Shown piece by piece: positions 60,201-63,639 of a stretch of 64,000 nucleotides of DNA. Every line of letters begins with the position of its first letter. Positions within the stretch are counted from its first letter, which is position 1. The stretch comes from Symbiodinium natans (taxonomy: Eukaryota > Sar > Dinophyceae > Suessiales > Symbiodiniaceae): assembly GCA_905221605.1 (NCBI GenBank), contig CAJNDS010002468.1, positions 121,001 through 185,000 of the forward strand. The letters run 5' to 3'. The notes beneath the pieces were generated by a model. The model worked only from the letters and a program-made list of their open reading frames with translations. It did not search any database and was not told where the DNA came from. A program made the position numbers and the translations under genes.

Positions 60201-63200
60201 GCACAAAGTCCTGCTGGGTATCCCCAGCGGGCCCGGGGGTTTTAGCTTTTGGGCCTTTGGACAGTACCGGTGTCGTTGTCGCAAGTCCCCAAACTCATCA
60301 AACCCTAAACCCCAAAACCCCAAAACCCCAAAACCCTAAACCCTAAACCCTAAATCCTAAACCCTAAACCCTAACCCTAAACCCTAAACCCCAAACCCCA
60401 AGCGCGAAGCCGAGCCCTCAACTCGGAAACCTGAAGCACTTACAAAGCCCCTGCAACAAGCTTATACAAGCCATAGAATAGAAGGCCCATGTAAAACCCT
60501 GGCAACAGCTGGGTGAAGCCCTTTGAAACCCCAAACCCTGAACCTCAAACCCGACCCTAAACCCAAGTAAACTCTGGGAGTCTTGACCCTTAACCCTCAA
60601 CCCTCAATCCTCAACCCTCAACCCTCAACCCTAAACCCTAAACCCTAAACCCCAAACCCTAAACCCCAAACCCTAAACCCTAAACCCTAAACCCTAAACC
60701 CTAAACCCTAAACCCTAAACCCAATCTTTGGACCTCGGGGAGTCTTGCAGCCGAGGCTCTGTGAGGCCTGCGTCGCCGGGAGGTGGAGCAGCGCGGAAGG
60801 CACCTCCAGGGGGGCCGAATATTTGGGGTTTAGGGTTTAGGGTTTAGGGTTTAGGGTTTAGGGTTTAGGGTTTAGGGTTTAGGGTTAGGGTTTGGGGTTT
60901 AGGGTTTAGGTTTTAGGGTTTAGGGTTTAGGGTTTGAAGGGGCGAGGAGGGGGAGGGTGGGAGGGATTGGGGGTTGGGGGGTGCAAGGTTTCGAGAGTTT
61001 AGAGTGGAGTTTGTAGGGTGCCTATACGGTCTTTCATGTTTCTTCTATCGTGCCATTTCTTGTTTCTTCGAAGTTGTTTTATTCGTAAAGGGTTTCAGGG
61101 TGCTTGTCAGGGGATGTCACATGGTTTCTTCATTCCCCGAAGCCTTGCTTGAGGTTCATGGCTCGTTGTAGGTATGGTCGGTAGGTATATTGTATATATA
61201 GTAAAGTATAATATCGTAGACTATACTGTAATATACAGTAATATTGTACAATATAATGTAAATAAATACATAAATACACAAAATGTGTCATGTTAAATTT
61301 AATTCCTCATAAGATATGTGCACGCAAGCTTTCGTATGGGTAGAGGCGTGCCGAGAGGCACAAAGACTACCAGGTAAGAAGTTGTCACATGACAGGTCTG
61401 TTGCATGCGGATTGGACCCGTCAAAGTCTAACCTGAATCCGAAACACCCTAAACCCTAAACCCTAAACCCTAAACCCTAAACCCTAAACCCTAAACCCTA
61501 AACCCTAAACCCTAAACCCTAAACCCCGACTTTCAAGCATGCTGAAGTCTTCGCAAGGCGCGACGGCGGATGACGTCTGCCAGCTGTGTGACATTGGGCG
61601 CTTCAGCGCCAGCCCGGCAGCGGAGAGCGCGACTGGCCGGCTTTAGGGGTTTAGGGGTTTAGGGTTTAGGGTTTAGGGTTTAGGGTTTAGGGGTCTAGGG
61701 GTTCAGGGGTTTAGGGTCTGAAGGGTCTTGGGGTTTTGGGGTTTTTGGGTTTTGGGGTTTTGGGGTTTTGGGGTTTAGGGGTTTTGGGGTTTAGGGGTTT
61801 TGGGGTTTTGGGATTTTGGGATTTAGGATTTCGGGTTTAGGGGTTTCGGGTTTAGGGTTTGAGGGGTGAGTTTAGGGGTTAGGGGTATAGGGGTCTAAGG
61901 GTTTAGGGGTTTAGGGGTTTGAAGGGTTTAGGGTTTGAAGGGTTTAGGGGTTCAGGGGTTGAAGGGTTTAGGGTTGAAGGGTTTGTGCTTGGGGGCTTCA
62001 GGGTTTGCGGTTGAATGCAGGGTTGTGGCCGGAAACAGGGTTGTTTTATGCAAAAGCAATCGTATGTGGGAGAAACGTGTATACGAAAGCTCTAAACCCC
62101 CCTCCGAAACCCCAAGCCCTAGACCTTACCCTGAAGCCCTAACCTTACCCTGAAGCCCTAAACCCCAAACCCTAAACCCAAACCCTGAGACCCTAAAAGC
62201 CCTAAAGCGGATCATGATGTCGAGACTTGTTCAGGTGAGTAGCTGCACGCTCTGCCCGCCCGGCCGATGGTGCTCGGCTCGCAAGCTGGTTGGTTCTTCT
62301 TGTTTGGGGGGGGGGGGGGGTTGGGAAGGTAAGGTTTAGGGTTTAGGGTTTAGGGTTTTGGGTGGGGTTTAGGGTTTAGGGTCGGGTTTAGGGTTTAGGG
62401 TCTAGGGTTCCTTTGCGGGTTGGGGTTAGGAGTTTAGGATGCTTAGGGTGTTTGACCAGTAGGATGCCGGGCTGTACTGGTTCTGGTTGAGGGTCGGGAT
62501 GGGGAGGGTCTCTCGAGTTCAGGGTCATAGAGGCCCGAAACCCTAAACCCTAAACCCTACACCCTAAACCCTAAACCCTAAACCCTAAACCCTGAACCCT
62601 AAACCCTAAACCCTAAACCCTAAACCCTAAACCCTAAACCCCTGCACCCTAAACCCTAAACCCCTAACTGCCTCACATCCAGGAAGGGATCTTGGCTCAA
62701 AACGAACAAAAGACAGACCATCGGCCCCGAAGCCCTGAACAAAACGCCATCAAGCCCCTAAACTACTTGCCCACCTACAACCCTAAACCCTAAACCCTAA
62801 AGCCTACACCCTAAACCCAAACCCATGATCCTTCACATAGGCTGCGAAGCCCTAACCACCTGTCAAGCCCCCCCCCTCCCTAAACTCCCAACTCCCCGAA
62901 GCCCGAATTCCCAAGCCCTAGACTCTAACTCTCGAAAAACCAAGCCCTAAATCCTAAACCCTGAGCCCTAAACCCGAAGCCCTAAGCCCTAAGCCCTAAA
63001 TCTAAACCCTAAACCCTAAACCCTAAACCCTAAACCCTAAACCCTAAACCCTAAACCCTAAACCCTAAACCCTAAACCCTAAACCCTAAACCCTAAACCC
63101 CCCCCTCCCCCCGAGGATGGGCGACACGGGTGCGGGGCTCTGTCGCGGCTGCGAAGCCGGCCGCTTCACCACCGCGGTCGGGGCCACCACGGACGCCGTC

Positions 63201-63206
63201 TGCGAG
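33167..63206 (+). CDS. Giant cysteine-rich GCC2/GCC3-like gene, right set of exons (open to the right)
   Basis: Entry spanning about 40 exons listed below. Nearly all carry C-x2-C-x2-G-R-[WFYA] followed by S/T, then G-A and often C-x2-C: GCC2/GCC3 (ephrin-receptor-like) repeats, as in large cell-surface proteins. Where tested, neighbouring exons join in phase (57324/57859, 57927/58649, 58690/59346, 50747/51098, 51176/51858, 54533/55264, 52365/52628). I see neither start nor stop nor membrane segment, so length and location are unknown. Two intronless genes (39225, 45273) lie inside this span. It may be more than one gene. Confidence 0.7.
33230..33960. other. Intron of decayed repeats
   Basis: TTTAGGG/TTTGGGG derivatives to 33460, then a diverged hairpin-like patch (ctacttaaaaactctgttga ... 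33465-33565) and CCCTAAA/CCCCAAA derivatives. Confidence 0.5.
33961..34337 (+). repeat. CCCCAAA array
   Basis: About fifty copies of the heptamer CCCCAAA with a few CCCCAAAAA and CCCCAACC variants. The reverse strand gives long glycine/tryptophan frames that are artefacts of the repeat. Confidence 0.97.
34372..34462 (+). CDS. Cysteine-rich exon
   Basis: QPCALGLFGNATGLAQCDPC then PKGRFGSKAG; one and a half repeats. Acceptor ttcgag, donor G|GTAGGG. Confidence 0.8.
34740..34883 (+). CDS. Possible exon with C-x2-C
   Basis: KTRAQAEHEVPAHACSDCYS then SDSNCGKSLLSID, open to TGA at 34881. An alternative reading after tctatag (34839) gives QCVDAVETARRKKNLTRF with stop. Unresolved. Confidence 0.35.
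   Translation, partial: KTRAQAEHEVPAHACSDCYSSDSNCGKSLLSIDSAWMLLRPLGGRRT
35066..35118 (+). CDS. Probable exon, not cysteine-type
   Basis: AGENILEEARRADKEFQ after acceptor tagccag; donor at the first TTTAGGG. Helical, charged. It would follow GRFGSKAG of the exon at 34372. Confidence 0.45.
35350..35468. mobile_element. MITE-like element, GGAGGTT-end family
   Basis: cttggaggttcatgggtact at left, agtaccccgaactcttc at right; weaker ends than its relatives. Just upstream, 35297-35350 reads DTLSCCNSRNYVATDHEP and may be an exon. Confidence 0.6.
35465..35742 (+). repeat. CCCTAAA block
   Basis: Nearly 40 units, with aaaccataaacc variants in the middle; one of the longest C-rich arrays. Confidence 0.97.
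35754..35808 (+). CDS. Cysteine-rich exon
   Basis: ACKPCAAGRSSEWGGSRS; acceptor aagtag. Donor not fixed. Confidence 0.7.
36115..36205 (+). repeat. CCCTAAA block
   Basis: Thirteen units ending in ctaaag, which is itself the acceptor of the next exon. Confidence 0.96.
36207..36281 (+). CDS. Cysteine-rich exon
   Basis: GACKSRPGSLSCSACPAGTW then ADEGP; C...C-x2-C-P-x-G. Donor CCG|GTGGGG. Confidence 0.75.
36282..36960. other. Intron with G-rich block, hairpin and C-rich block
   Basis: TTTAGGG/TTTGGGG at 36288-36390. The island 36542-36596 is open (VFERLGSIEFDHPVRWS then a stop; another frame has C...C). A G-run hairpin at 36610-36735 (ggggtgcccttttgggg / ctaccccccaaaat). CCCTAAA at 36890-36955. 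Confidence 0.5.
36964..37017 (+). CDS. Cysteine-rich exon
   Basis: SAECWSCPMGRWSSTAS: complete C-x2-C-P-x-G-R-W-S. Another frame (LERLRRMLELSHGSMEQ) also looks coding, a warning about short GC-rich islands; the family pattern decides. Confidence 0.7.
37040..37787. other. Intron of several repeat blocks
   Basis: TTTAGGG at 37060-37190 and 37280-37330, CCCTAAA at 37498-37555, short G-rich units at 37565-37600. No exon seen. Confidence 0.6.
37788..37843 (+). CDS. Cysteine-rich exon
   Basis: ATSIDTCRNCSVGRASGS; acceptor caccaag, donor GC|GTAAAG (canonical). Confidence 0.8.
38330..38452 (+). repeat. CCCTAAA block
   Basis: C-rich array with CCCGAAA variants closing the intron before 38475. Confidence 0.94.
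38475..38550 (+). CDS. Cysteine-rich exon
   Basis: AGTTEGATDQEACVQCVGSS then EASSG. Acceptor gacacag. Last cysteine-type exon before the FNIP gene. Confidence 0.75.
38565..38775 (+). repeat. 14-mer array TTTAGGGTTTGAGGG
   Basis: TTTAGGG alternates with TTTGAGGG, a dimeric higher-order unit repeated about twelve times. Confidence 0.93.
38818..39082 (+). repeat. Upstream region of the FNIP gene, copy 1 of a direct duplication
   Basis: About 265 bp nearly identical to 41038-41317 (few substitutions, some short indels), 2220 bp apart. No telomere-type repeat inside. Probably 5' flank and leader of the FNIP gene, including any promoter. Confidence 0.85.
39225..40973 (+). pseudogene. FNIP-repeat protein gene, intronless, one in-frame stop
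   Basis: ATG 39225 opens about 50 residues, then some 23 tandem copies of a 22-residue unit of the form F-[ND]-Q-S-L-E-N-V-V-L-P-G-S-L-Q-S-L-T-F-G (66 bp period). This matches FNIP repeats (leucine-rich-type solenoid known from Dictyostelium). At 40746-40748 TAG stands where other units have a TAC or TGC codon; the frame then continues for two more units and a tail to TGA at 40971. Either a recent nonsense mutation, readthrough, or a 507-residue shortened protein. No introns and no telomere repeats, unlike all neighbours. It may be a retrocopy or a recent arrival. Function unknown; such solenoids usually bind proteins. Confidence 0.85.
41038..41317 (+). repeat. FNIP upstream region, copy 2
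   Basis: Second copy of 38818-39082, starting right after the FNIP gene. The remnant seems to resume at 41430-41480 (tgaccgagcca shared) and then breaks off at a TTTAGGG block. No FNIP coding follows. Truncated tandem duplicate. Confidence 0.85.
41335..41422. mobile_element. MITE-like inverted repeat inside FNIP copy 2
   Basis: CTGGTTCTTCTTTGGGAATG and the complement CATTCCTGACTAAGAACCAG bracket a taccctacag...ggtatatgtaggg hairpin. Copy 1 lacks it, so it probably inserted after the duplication. Related to 32806. Confidence 0.75.
41489..41535 (+). repeat. TTTAGGG block
   Basis: Six units directly at the break point of the FNIP duplicate. Confidence 0.95.
41546..41580 (+). CDS. Cysteine-rich exon, short
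   Basis: RWVGCLTCLSM: C-x2-C. Acceptor ctaaag, GA donor. Another frame gives MGWVFDLPFDENMT; the cysteine frame fits the neighbours. Confidence 0.45.
41796..41849 (+). CDS. Cysteine-rich gene exon (second half of a repeat)
   Basis: VPGRYSDEEGASAASLAS: P-G-R-Y-S-D-x2-G-A-S, donor AGC|GTAGGT. No cysteine in this exon. Confidence 0.7.
41850..42370. other. Intron with possible exon
   Basis: CCCTAAA-derived sequence 42005-42050, a mixed stretch, then TTTAGGG 42235-42330. The island 42155-42231 is open (ADLGELVKFFQGFPAIPKR; another frame has two cysteines) and may be an exon. Confidence 0.45.
42371..42420 (+). CDS. Cysteine-rich exon
   Basis: ACSLCSPGRYATEPGP; complete C-x2-C-x2-G-R-Y. Acceptor ctcaag, donor CG|GTTCTC. 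Confidence 0.8.
42460..42860 (+). repeat. TTTAGGG blocks
   Basis: Regular at 42462-42570 and 42785-42870, decayed between. Confidence 0.85.
43011..43106. mobile_element. MITE-like inverted repeat
   Basis: AGAGGTATAAGGAGGG at left and CGTCCTTATATTCTCT at right are inverted copies. The left end with following gacccctagaagg also occurs at 16221. Confidence 0.7.
43257..43446 (+). repeat. Nonamer GGGGCTTTA array
   Basis: About twenty units of 9-10 nt, GGGGCTTTA(G), clearly derived from the telomere-type unit but with its own sequence. Confidence 0.93.
43555..43670 (+). repeat. CCCTAAA block
   Basis: Sixteen units before the exon at 43689. Confidence 0.96.
43689..43750 (+). CDS. Cysteine-rich exon
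   Basis: TGASSVEVCQDCGAGAPCGV; G-A-S-x4-C-x2-C-x2-G. Acceptor ccccag, donor G|GTAGGG. Confidence 0.8.
43752..43860 (+). repeat. TTTAGGG block
   Basis: Opens the intron after 43750. A second G-rich stretch at 43900-44010 repeats a TTTAGTGTTTTAGGG motif three times. Confidence 0.93.
44036..44084 (+). CDS. Cysteine-rich exon, EGF-like flavour
   Basis: GYNCACTEGYRSFSYF: C-x-C-x2-G-Y resembles the end of an EGF module. TGA at 44082 implies a GA donor or the GT donor at 44061. Preceded by TTTAGGG, not CCCTAAA. Confidence 0.55.
44216..44270 (+). CDS. Cysteine-rich exon
   Basis: RASSEGAGSCSDCSPGRRAL then S: R-x-S-x-E-G-A...C-x2-C-x2-G-R. Acceptor gcggtag, donor AGT|GTGTCT. Confidence 0.8.
44271..45272. 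other. Intron with two possible exons
   Basis: TTTAGGG-type to about 44640. Islands at 44668-44758 (ADTHSVASADICPERSYPRR) and 44820-44885 (GWCVGACDN) are cysteine-bearing and may be exons. 45150-45272 is A/T-richer and may hold 5' sequence of the next gene. Confidence 0.45.
45273..45563 (+). CDS. CCCH zinc-finger protein, intronless
   Basis: 96 residues, ATG 45273 to TGA 45561-45563. Residues 32-51 form C-x8-C-x5-C-x3-H (CAHFNTRGGCKRGRKCRFLH), a CCCH zinc finger of the kind that binds single-stranded RNA. The C-terminal part is basic and unordered. No introns or telomere repeats inside, though the last codons (AKALKPC) drift into repeat-like sequence. It lies among cysteine-rich exons on the same strand. 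It may be a retrocopy or an exon of a larger gene. RNA binding is family knowledge. Confidence 0.75.
   Translation: MTAPSRRWMPRLCHMQDPRPASGQPPQSTKLCAHFNTRGGCKRGRKCRFLHVSKQGEVMSSRTDQTFKHKLPRWLEREESLTTLGKVSVAKALKPC
45600..45735 (+). repeat. Degenerate CCCTAAA block
   Basis: C-rich repeats before the exon at 45750. Confidence 0.85.
45750..45820 (+). CDS. Cysteine-rich exon
   Basis: HAPSNASASCAECPAGRFVE then EHR; acceptor aacag, donor CGG|GTGTTT. Confidence 0.8.
45830..46330. repeat. TTTAGGG then CCCTAAA blocks
   Basis: G-rich to about 46100, then C-rich with CCCCTAAA and CCCCGAAA variants to 46330. Confidence 0.85.
46340..46625. other. AT-richer patch with threefold direct repeat
   Basis: gcactaattgtagaatttga (46354), gcacgaattggagaatttga (46424) and gcacgaataagaaatg (46499) are diverged direct repeats, the first two about 70 bp apart. 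Intronic; no ORF. Confidence 0.6.
46809..46872 (+). CDS. Cysteine-rich exon
   Basis: SCHLCPSGRFGATPGQASED then Q; GC donor CAG|GCGGGG in phase with the next exon. Confidence 0.75.
47338..47423 (+). CDS. Cysteine-rich exon, full repeat
   Basis: ACSDCGAGRYGDTEGAGTCD then PCAPGHLI: two C-x2-C with the full spacer. Acceptor tcccaag. Its last 19 bases recur, two bases shorter, at 47893. Confidence 0.85.
47424..47590 (+). repeat. TTTAGGG block
   Basis: Opens the intron after 47423; continues decayed to about 47830. Confidence 0.95.
48055..48230 (+). repeat. TTTAGGG block
   Basis: Second G-rich array of the same intron, here directly upstream of an exon, against the usual rule. Confidence 0.95.
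48236..48328 (+). CDS. Cysteine-rich exon
   Basis: VPFNSPRATCPRPLPRGRWS then DASRATRCTAPFTE. The second C of C-x2-C appears lost; TTTAG of the repeat acts as acceptor. GT donor. Confidence 0.65.
48360..48590. other. Intron with AT-rich and hairpin-prone DNA
   Basis: G-run at 48389, ggtatataaatataaggtat at about 48430, repeated ggggtcca motifs. Possible decayed MITE. Confidence 0.45.
48639..48682 (+). CDS. Cysteine-rich exon
   Basis: CSPCVQPQLCRRGG; acceptor actctag, donor G|GTGTTT. Confidence 0.6.
48700..48840 (+). repeat. CCCTAAA/CCCGAAA block
   Basis: C-rich array before the exon at 48869. Confidence 0.93.
48869..48916 (+). CDS. Cysteine-rich exon
   Basis: DCPAGRASSQVGATTQ; acceptor gcccag, strong GC donor CAG|GCAAGG. 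Confidence 0.75.
48917..49206. other. Intron without telomere-type blocks
   Basis: Ordinary mixed-composition DNA ending in ctagattag. It shows that not every intron of this gene is made of telomeric repeats. Confidence 0.6.
49207..49305 (+). CDS. Cysteine-rich exon, full repeat
   Basis: Exactly 33 codons, phase 0 at both ends: AWCLRCGVGNVSGLGAEFCD then PCAAGRWQSDARL. Donor CTC|GTACGT. Confidence 0.85.
49422..49474 (+). CDS. Cysteine-rich exon
   Basis: LWPCASCKPRGMARRQR; C-x2-C-x2-R-G. Acceptor atccgag. A longer overlapping frame on the other strand is taken as chance. Confidence 0.6.
49475..50140. other. Intron of mixed DNA, little repeat
   Basis: Mostly non-repetitive. 49806-49870 reads CLRPGRPGIYSFMAAWVVQT after gctag and may be an exon. 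TTTAGGG at 50075-50120. Confidence 0.45.
50142..50188 (+). CDS. Possible cysteine-gene exon
   Basis: AAGRKSMAALEL before a GTAAGA donor; G-R fits the repeat, but no cysteine. Confidence 0.35.
50520..50650 (+). repeat. CCCTAAA block
   Basis: Closes the intron before 50655. Confidence 0.94.
50655..50747 (+). CDS. Cysteine-rich exon
   Basis: IPSPEDEGQSECQECDAGRW then TPLGLDHKKP; donor CA|GTGTAG in phase with 51098. Confidence 0.8.
50748..50900 (+). repeat. TTTAGGG block
   Basis: Starts at the donor of the exon at 50655. The intron ends with CCCTAAA at 51040-51075: a compact example of the G-rich start / C-rich end arrangement. Confidence 0.95.
51098..51176 (+). CDS. Cysteine-rich exon
   Basis: SQLGSSACQACDVGRFAASA then AATSVE; GC donor GAG|GCGAAG, phase 0 into 51858. 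Confidence 0.8.
51185..51580 (+). repeat. TTTAGGG/TTTGGGG blocks
   Basis: Two G-rich arrays (51190-51365, 51450-51580) separated by a short island. 51582-51746 is an open lysine-rich frame of about 53 codons that I do not assign. Confidence 0.92.
51858..51944 (+). CDS. Cysteine-rich exon
   Basis: DCRLCPAGRATAELGSSSSS then PPKWSKRGP. Open to a GT donor at 51945. A GC donor at 51910 would fit the phase of the next exon better. Confidence 0.8.
52324..52365 (+). CDS. Cysteine-rich exon
   Basis: CTLCDAGTFTGEE; GA donor G|GAGTGC gives GEE-ACTSC with the next exon in frame. Confidence 0.75.
52628..52697 (+). CDS. Cysteine-rich exon
   Basis: ACTSCRPGTASGSLGASSEA then VWT; acceptor aaacag, donor AG|GTTTGG. 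Confidence 0.8.
52698..53050 (+). repeat. TTTAGGG and GGTTCAGG variants
   Basis: TTTAGGG decays into an array of ggggttca units at 52875-52990. The island at 53050-53105 (GCAGLEGPKPPCGRDG before GTAATC) may be a further exon. Confidence 0.85.
53345..53580 (+). repeat. Poly-G rich tract
   Basis: Runs of up to about 20 G broken by single A or T, with tacggggtgag recurring. Strong G-quadruplex potential; long proline frames on the reverse strand are artefacts. Confidence 0.9.
53581..53992 (+). repeat. 220-bp tandem satellite (two copies)
   Basis: The unit starting gaggtgcgccaacacaaaac occurs at 53581 and 53801, nearly identical, with a partial copy at 53310. Flanking ccgccgacccc (53250) and ggggtcggcgg (54050) are inverted, suggesting one inserted element of about 0.8 kb. 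Confidence 0.85.
54104..54138 (+). CDS. Short cysteine-rich exon
   Basis: APCSRYSLSSH; acceptor cttaag, donor AG|GTTTAG. Confidence 0.5.
54139..54215 (+). repeat. TTTAGGG block
   Basis: Eleven perfect units starting exactly at the exon edge. Confidence 0.97.
54483..54533 (+). CDS. Cysteine-rich exon
   Basis: GMCAPCELGRWSGAGAA; acceptor gttcag, donor GCG|GTGCCC (phase 0), with GTGAGG at 54543 as alternative. Confidence 0.8.
54575..54670 (+). repeat. Alternating TTTAGGG/TTTGGGG
   Basis: Regular 14-nt dimer of the two heptamers. Confidence 0.93.
55016..55256. mobile_element. MITE-like element, GGAGGTT-end family, ending at a splice acceptor
   Basis: GGAGGTTCATGGTACTT at left, AAGTGCCCTCTGAACCTCC at right, about 240 bp. 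Followed by aagcaag and the exon at 55264. It contains a 63-codon frame (55014-55205) of doubtful meaning. Confidence 0.7.
55264..55329 (+). CDS. Cysteine-rich exon
   Basis: ACAWCAAGTFGNKQGAGIGL then KR; acceptor caagcaag, donor CGG|GTTTAG. Confidence 0.8.
55555..55632 (+). repeat. CCCTAAA block
   Basis: Ten units. Confidence 0.95.
55660..55688 (+). CDS. Possible cysteine-gene exon
   Basis: CQRHARQPR before a GT donor; only one cysteine. Confidence 0.4.
55748..55918 (+). repeat. CCCTAAA array switching to CCCTGAA
   Basis: Thirteen CCCTAAA units, then about eleven CCCTGAA units in one run: a single-base variant that spread by local duplication. Confidence 0.97.
56040..56090 (+). repeat. TTTAGGG block
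   Basis: Short G-rich array next to a CCCTAAA-derived segment. Confidence 0.93.
56128..56200 (+). CDS. Cysteine-rich exon
   Basis: MTQCHPCGVGTYRADTGGTS then AEDCS. Acceptor cccgtag; 3' end not fixed. Confidence 0.8.
56767..57122 (+). other. Coding-like islands interrupted by a hairpin element
   Basis: 56767-56952 is open for over 60 codons (HVKGKLSGMSGERSRSQGNN, DEDRRNALLSEHS) and 57038-57122 reads LALGMVAHSISERWHEGIGQ. The reverse strand is also open over the first part (65 codons). Neither matches the cysteine repeat. Could be a gene fragment inside the intron. Confidence 0.4.
56951..57022. mobile_element. MITE-like inverted repeat
   Basis: TAATTATGGTCCCTTTTTGG and CCAAAAGGGATCATAATTT are inverted. 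The right part (gtaccccaaaa...gggaNcataat) also occurs at 11787. Confidence 0.75.
57274..57324 (+). CDS. Cysteine-rich exon
   Basis: RCSQGRFSTAVGASEAQ, 17 codons; GC donor CAG|GCCCGG joins in phase to VCERC at 57859. Confidence 0.8.
57343..57438 (+). repeat. CCCTAAA block
   Basis: Thirteen units near the 5' end of the intron: here the C-rich arm comes first and the G-rich arm second (57460-57640). Confidence 0.96.
57460..57645 (+). repeat. TTTAGGGG/TTTAGGGGG array
   Basis: Octamer and nonamer G-rich variants. Confidence 0.95.
57859..57927 (+). CDS. Cysteine-rich exon, full repeat
   Basis: VCERCAAGRWSGELGVSQCV then ACE; acceptor tcccag, GC donor GAG|GCGACT, phase 0 at both ends. Confidence 0.85.
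57960..58280 (+). repeat. TTTAGGG then TTTTAGGG array
   Basis: Heptamers give way to about a dozen copies of the octamer TTTTAGGG. Confidence 0.94.
58510..58625 (+). repeat. CCCTAAA block
   Basis: Closes the intron before 58649. Confidence 0.95.
58649..58690 (+). CDS. Cysteine-rich gene exon (second half of a repeat)
   Basis: AGRLGTSTGAVDAE, 14 codons. Acceptor ttccag, donor GAG|GTGGGC inside GAGGTGGGCAG, which recurs as GAGGTGTGCAG at 59343. Confidence 0.8.
58896..59000 (+). repeat. GAT/GGT trinucleotide microsatellite
   Basis: About 33 triplets of GAT and GGT; the poly-Met and poly-Ile frames are artefacts. Confidence 0.97.
59001..59205. other. Non-repetitive intron DNA
   Basis: Mixed sequence without a supported exon, before a CCCTAAA block at 59203-59275. 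Confidence 0.5.
59346..59388 (+). CDS. Cysteine-rich exon
   Basis: VCRPCAPGEWSEAP; acceptor cgggag|GTG. Joins DAE-VCRPC in phase 0 with 58690. 3' end not fixed. Confidence 0.8.
59815..59930 (+). repeat. CCCTAAA block
   Basis: Sixteen units before the exon at 59946. Confidence 0.97.
59946..60029 (+). CDS. Cysteine-rich exon
   Basis: PDAREAAASACSQCPKGRWS then GTEATSP; C-x2-C-P-x-G-R-W-S. GT donor. Confidence 0.8.
60053..60170 (+). repeat. TTTAGGG block
   Basis: Opens the intron; its partner CCCTAAA block lies at 60625-60722. Confidence 0.96.
60625..60722 (+). repeat. CCCTAAA block
   Basis: Closes the intron before 60751. Confidence 0.96.
60751..60810 (+). CDS. Cysteine-rich exon
   Basis: PRLCEACVAGRWSSAEGTSR; acceptor cttgcag. 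3' end not fixed. Confidence 0.8.
60828..60935 (+). repeat. TTTAGGG block
   Basis: Fourteen units. Confidence 0.95.
61093..61402. mobile_element. AT-rich MITE-like element
   Basis: gatgtcacatggtttctt at left and aagaagttgtcacatgacag at right are roughly inverted. The centre (61170-61310) is strongly AT-rich with tatactgtaatatacag palindromes. Base composition is unlike the rest of the window. Confidence 0.6.
61445..61528 (+). repeat. CCCTAAA block
   Basis: Eleven units before the exon at 61558. Confidence 0.96.
61558..61635 (+). CDS. Cysteine-rich exon
   Basis: ATADDVCQLCDIGRFSASPA then AESAT; acceptor tcgcaag, GC donor. Confidence 0.8.
61645..61985 (+). repeat. TTTAGGGG/TTTTGGGG array
   Basis: G-rich octamers with drifting variants. 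Confidence 0.92.
62235..62288 (+). CDS. Cysteine-rich exon
   Basis: VSSCTLCPPGRWCSARKL, 18 codons; acceptor gttcag. The exon begins GTGAGT, itself a perfect 5' splice motif. Donor CTG|GTTGGT. Confidence 0.75.
62540..62665 (+). repeat. CCCTAAA block
   Basis: Seventeen units, some CCCTGAA and CCCTGCA variants. Island 62690-62760 follows without a clear exon. Confidence 0.95.
63005..63098 (+). repeat. CCCTAAA block
   Basis: Thirteen units before the last exon in the window. Confidence 0.97.
63116..63206 (+). CDS. Cysteine-rich exon, full repeat, last in window
   Basis: MGDTGAGLCRGCEAGRFTTA then VGATTDAVCE; acceptor cccgag, donor GAG|GTAGGG. The gene continues beyond the window. Confidence 0.85.
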
Positions 63207-63410
63207 GTAGGGGGGTTTAGGGGGGTTTCGGGGGGTTTCAGGGGGTTTCAGGGGGTTTCAGGAGGGTTTCAGGGGGGTTTAGGGGGTTTAGGAGGTTTTA
63301 GGGGTTTAGGGGGATTTCGGGGGTTTAGGGGGATTAGGGGGTTTAGGGGTTTAGGGGGGTTAGGGGGTTTAGGGGTTTAGGGGGTTTAGGGTTTAGGGTT
63401 TAGGGGGGGG
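63207..63410 (+). repeat. TTTAGGGGG-type array
   Basis: Nonamer/decamer G-rich variants opening the last intron. Confidence 0.94.
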
Positions 63411-63566
63411 CTTCGAGGGTGTTTTTAGGGTTTGTGGTTTAGGGTTTAGGGTGTGGGGTTTGGGGTTTTGGGTTTGGGCATTAGGGTTTAGGGATTGGCG
63501 GTTTTTCGGATTGTTTTTTCTTGGGGGGGGGGGTTGCAAGGCAGCGAGTGCTCTCGCGTGCCGTTC

Positions 63567-63635
63567 TTCCTTCCTTCCCTTCTTCCTTCCTTCCTTCCTT
63601 CCTTCCTGCTTCCGCCTTCCTTCCTTCCTGCCTGC
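63567..63635 (+). repeat. TTCC microsatellite
   Basis: About fourteen TTCC-type units with TGCC variants. Confidence 0.95.
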
Positions 63636-63639
63636 CTTT

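Noticed and set aside
62690-62702. Relic dinoflagellate spliced leader (cttggctcaaaa)
   Set aside because: Only about nine bases match the end of the known leader and the upstream bases do not; no coding start follows.
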